Shown here piece after piece: positions 6,625 to 8,593 of a stretch of 8,593 nucleotides of DNA (positions are counted from its first letter, which is position 1; every line of letters begins with the position of its first letter). The position numbers and the translations under genes were made by a program. Below the pieces are notes generated by a model. The model made no database searches and was not told where the DNA came from. It saw only the letters and a list, made by a program, of their open reading frames with translations. Source of the stretch: Prevotella sp. UBA746 (GTDB taxonomy: Bacteria > Bacteroidota > Bacteroidia > Bacteroidales > Bacteroidaceae); assembly GCA_002298545.1 (NCBI GenBank), contig DBKQ01000002.1, forward strand, positions 1-8,593, written 5' to 3'.

Positions 6625-8593
6625 ATGGAAAAGAAAACAATCAATTTGGGACGTGTGGGATTTGCTCCCAAGGGCGCATATTCCCCCGAAGTTACCTACG
6701 GCAGGATGCACGTAGCGACTTACAAGAACACTACCTACTGGAGCAAACAGGAGAACAACCTCAACCACGAGCCGAACGGTGAAGATGAATGGTGGGGAGT
6801 GCTCGTAGACGGACAGGCGGCTTATAGCGGTGCTAACGACGCTGTTAAGGCAACGGAGAGAGCGAATACCGCTGCCGAGAGGGCTGACGTGGCAACAGAG
6901 AAAGCCGATTCCGCTACATCTAAAGCCGTTGCCGCTACCGGCACGGTAAATGCTGCCGTTACCAACGCAAATGACGCTACCGCCAAAGCGAAGAAAGCCA
7001 CAGAAGTATGCGAGGCTATCGTTCCAGTGGAGAATGAAAGAGTAAAGGCGGAATCCTCACGTGTTGAAGCCGAGAACAGTCGTGTTTCTGCTGAGCAGTC
7101 AAGAGTCGATGCTGAGCAGTCGAGGGCGGAAGCAGAGCAGCTTCGAGCACAAGCTGAAGCCAAACGCAATACTGATGAGTTATCCCGTCAGTCCAGCGAA
7201 ACGGACAGACAGGAAGCGGAAGTATCGAGAGTGAAAGCAGAGAGCAGTCGTGTTTCTGCTGAGCAGTCAAGAGTCGATGCTGAAAAGCAGCGTGAAGCCA
7301 CTCTTGCCAAGACCAAGGCGGATTGTGATGCTGCAACCCAAAAGGCTACCGATGCTGCAAGTGAAGCCACTCTCGCCAAGACCAAGGCGGAGAACGCAAC
7401 GGCTAACTGCAACACCGCTACCGAAGGAGCGGAGAAGGTGGATGCAAGACTTAACGGTAATGTCTTGACAGTAATCCGACGCACAGGAGAGGAACAGAGT
7501 ATCAACCTTACTGACAGCGACGAGCACATTACAGTTAACTGTATTACCAACGTGGAAGGCAAGGGCGTTGAAGGACTTGTATTGAATGTATATATCAACA
7601 ACGGCAGTAACCCTCACCAATATACCACCGACAGCAACGGACAGACCTCTTTTTCTATCGAGAAGGGTGCAACTTACAGGGTAGTTCTGCCGTATATTGA
7701 AGGATGTGCCACTCCCGACCCGATAGAGCATATTGCAGCCGTGGGAAGTAGAATTATTGATGTTAAATATGTTGACGAGGCGGAAGTCTATGAAACACTC
7801 ATAATTAAGGTCAACAAAGCTGGCGACGATGATGTGTATTCGGCATGGGAAGGCTTTACGGTACATGTTACCGTAGGCGGAGAAACAACTGACTATACTA
7901 CCGACAGCAACGGCAAGGTGGAATTAAGATTCAAAATCGGAACGTCATACACAATCAATGTTGACAAGATTGAAGGTATGTGGGAGGCAATGGATAGATA
8001 TTCCGTTACAAGAACGGCGGCAGCAAGTTCCTATCGCATTAACCTGTCGTTCCATACCTACGAGAGTGGTATCTGGTTGATTGACGATGAAGATAAGCAA
8101 TATACTTACGACGAATGGGATGCGAGCGGCAAGAGTCCTGACCATCTTGTATTTATCCGCATCGCTACTATGGAAACTCAGAAATACAGTGGAGATTTAC
8201 TGATAAGTATCGATAAGATGAGCGACTTCGCCAAGGTTTCGGCATCTAAGCAGTGGGCAAGTCAGAATGTTGAGTTCAAGAATATCCCTCTTGATGGAAG
8301 CAATAAGAACTATTCAAACTGGGAAAGATTCGCTTATAACGGTTTACTTGCTACGCAGACCATCATTGCCGAGGGTGATGAGAGAAGTATCGAAACCCCA
8401 GCTTGCGATTGGTGCTACAATTTTGAAGTGGAAAGCAACGGCAAAACCTATAAAGGCTACCTGCCAACTTTATATCAGAGAAAAATCTTCATTGCCAACA
8501 TTGATATGATTATGGAAGGCTTAGTAATGAAATATCCGGATATGGGCAGCGGTAAATCGCCGTTCCTGACGAATTGGTGGACATCAACCCAGA
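6625..8593 (+). CDS. Phage tail fibre with lectin-like tip, 3' partial; candidate DGR target
   Basis: The ATG at 6625 lies 18 bases after the previous stop, behind an A/T-rich leader. The frame stays open for 656 codons to the window edge. Domains: residues about 1-64, a small CBM5/12-like tail module (GAYSPEVTYGRMHVATYKNTTYW, then DEWWGVLVDG); about 67-272, a long Ala/Glu/Arg-rich coiled-coil stem with 12 uninterrupted heptads at 138-221; about 300-383 and 388-478, two SpaA/CnaB-like beta-sandwich repeats, each with YTTDSNG followed by a G-x-x-Y strand; and from about 479, a C-terminal domain (GIWLIDDEDKQYTYDEWD, then KGYLPTLYQRKIFIANIDMI, then WWTSTQ at 651-656). That domain matches the DUF1566 or Fibrobacter-paralogous lectin-like architecture found at the tips of Bacteroides phage fibres and in DGR variable proteins. 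It is cut before the part that would vary. It probably binds host surface glycans or proteins. Confidence 0.85.
   Translation, partial: MEKKTINLGRVGFAPKGAYSPEVTYGRMHVATYKNTTYWSKQENNLNHEPNGEDEWWGVLVDGQAAYSGANDAVKATERANTAAERADVATEKADSATSKAVAATGTVNAAVTNANDATAKAKKATEVCEAIVPVENERVKAESSRVEAENSRVSAEQSRVDAEQSRAEAEQLRAQAEAKRNTDELSRQSSETDRQEAEVSRVKAESSRVSAEQSRVDAEKQREATLAKTKADCDAATQKATDAASEATLAKTKAENATANCNTATEGAEKVDARLNGNVLTVIRRTGEEQSINLTDSDEHITVNCITNVEGKGVEGLVLNVYINNGSNPHQYTTDSNGQTSFSIEKGATYRVVLPYIEGCATPDPIEHIAAVGSRIIDVKYVDEAEVYETLIIKVNKAGDDDVYSAWEGFTVHVTVGGETTDYTTDSNGKVELRFKIGTSYTINVDKIEGMWEAMDRYSVTRTAAASSYRINLSFHTYESGIWLIDDEDKQYTYDEWDASGKSPDHLVFIRIATMETQKYSGDLLISIDKMSDFAKVSASKQWASQNVEFKNIPLDGSNKNYSNWERFAYNGLLATQTIIAEGDERSIETPACDWCYNFEVESNGKTYKGYLPTLYQRKIFIANIDMIMEGLVMKYPDMGSGKSPFLTNWWTSTQ
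7036..7287 (+). repeat. Twelve in-register heptads (21-base units) in the fibre stem
   Basis: Twelve consecutive 7-residue units (residues 138-221) run without interruption: ERVKAES, SRVEAEN, SRVSAEQ, SRVDAEQ, SRAEAEQ, LRAQAEA, KRNTDEL, SRQSSET, DRQEAEV, SRVKAES, SRVSAEQ, SRVDAEK. Arg occupies the second place in all twelve, and in a thirteenth degenerate unit (QREATLA). This is a strong coiled-coil signal, suited to a trimeric fibre stem. The units at both ends are most alike and the centre has diverged. Confidence 0.85.
7077..7283 (+). repeat. 39-base exact direct repeat, copies 168 bases apart
   Basis: Bases 7077-7115 and 7245-7283 are identical over 39 positions and encode SRVSAEQSRVDAE. 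The offset of 168 bases is exactly eight heptads, so the copies are interchangeable without breaking the coiled-coil register. Identity at synonymous sites, compared with more diverged units between them, suggests recent duplication or gene conversion. Confidence 0.85.
7292..7391 (+). repeat. 31-base near-exact direct repeat, copies 69 bases apart
   Basis: Bases 7292-7322 and 7361-7391 match at 30 of 31 positions (one T/C difference at a synonymous site). They encode the repeated peptide EATLAKTKA. The 69-base offset is 23 codons, which is not a whole number of heptads, so this repeat shifts the register unlike the 39-base repeat upstream. Confidence 0.8.
8059..8593 (+). other. Start of C-terminal lectin-like domain, truncated by window edge
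   Basis: Residues 479-656 of the last fibre form the visible part of the tip domain. GIWLIDDEDKQYTYDEWD is followed by a beta-rich stretch with PACDWCYNFEVESNGKTYKG, the helix-like GYLPTLYQRKIFIANIDMIMEG, and finally FLTNWWTSTQ. In DUF1566-type C-type-lectin-like proteins a YLP...EL helix precedes a W-S/T-S-T-E/Q motif, after which surface-exposed residues begin. The similarity is by eye; the remaining roughly 40-100 residues are outside the window. Confidence 0.6.

Noticed and set aside
7036..7391. CRISPR-like or minisatellite array
   Set aside because: The repeats are in frame, encode coiled-coil heptads, vary gradually and have no unique spacers.
7267..7866. 199-codon open frame on the minus strand
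   Set aside because: It lies opposite the repeat-rich coiled coil and SpaA-like region of a convincing + strand gene. Its protein has no recognisable domain and is a composition shadow.

Overview
The window looks like part of the late structural (tail tip and tail fibre) module of a tailed phage or prophage of a Bacteroidota host, probably Bacteroides, Parabacteroides or Prevotella. Four long genes run head to tail on the + strand with small gaps. Starts lack Shine-Dalgarno sequences and are preceded by A/T-rich leaders, as is usual in Bacteroidota. Several protein modules resemble ones I associate with Bacteroides (pro)phage tail proteins. No integrase, capsid, lysis, tRNA or reverse transcriptase gene is visible, so lysogeny cannot be judged. 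All family assignments are by eye.

Layout. (1) 1-1688: the 3' part of a large, unrecognised protein, open to the left edge, likely a tail-tip or baseplate component. (2) 1689-1786: a 98-base gap with an 11-base direct repeat, a perfect 7-bp GC-rich hairpin, three alternating AGTTCT/AGAACT units and an A-rich leader. (3) 1787-5782: a 1331-residue modular tail fibre. It has an N-terminal Ala-x-x repeat, a Bacteroides-type tail domain, a coiled coil, carbohydrate-binding-like jelly rolls (one apparently inserted within another), a GGTFxNI repeat and a lower-GC C-terminal domain. (4) 5803-6606: a 267-residue protein with an N-terminal beta domain, a GNxGT-type tail motif, a short coiled coil and a C-terminal beta segment. 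(5) 6625 to the right edge: a second fibre with an N-terminal carbohydrate-binding-like module, a long Arg-marked heptad stem, two SpaA/CnaB-like beta-sandwich repeats and the start of a C-terminal lectin-like (DUF1566 or Fibrobacter-paralogous-type) domain. The window cuts it at the WWTSTQ motif.

Together these genes probably build the host-recognition apparatus: a tip protein, a long fibre, a smaller adaptor or accessory fibre, and a second fibre displaying a lectin-type tip. The last point is the most exciting. In Bacteroides phages this C-terminal architecture is the kind diversified by diversity-generating retroelements (DGRs). The expected variable region, template repeat and reverse transcriptase would lie just past the right edge, so this is a prediction and not an observation.
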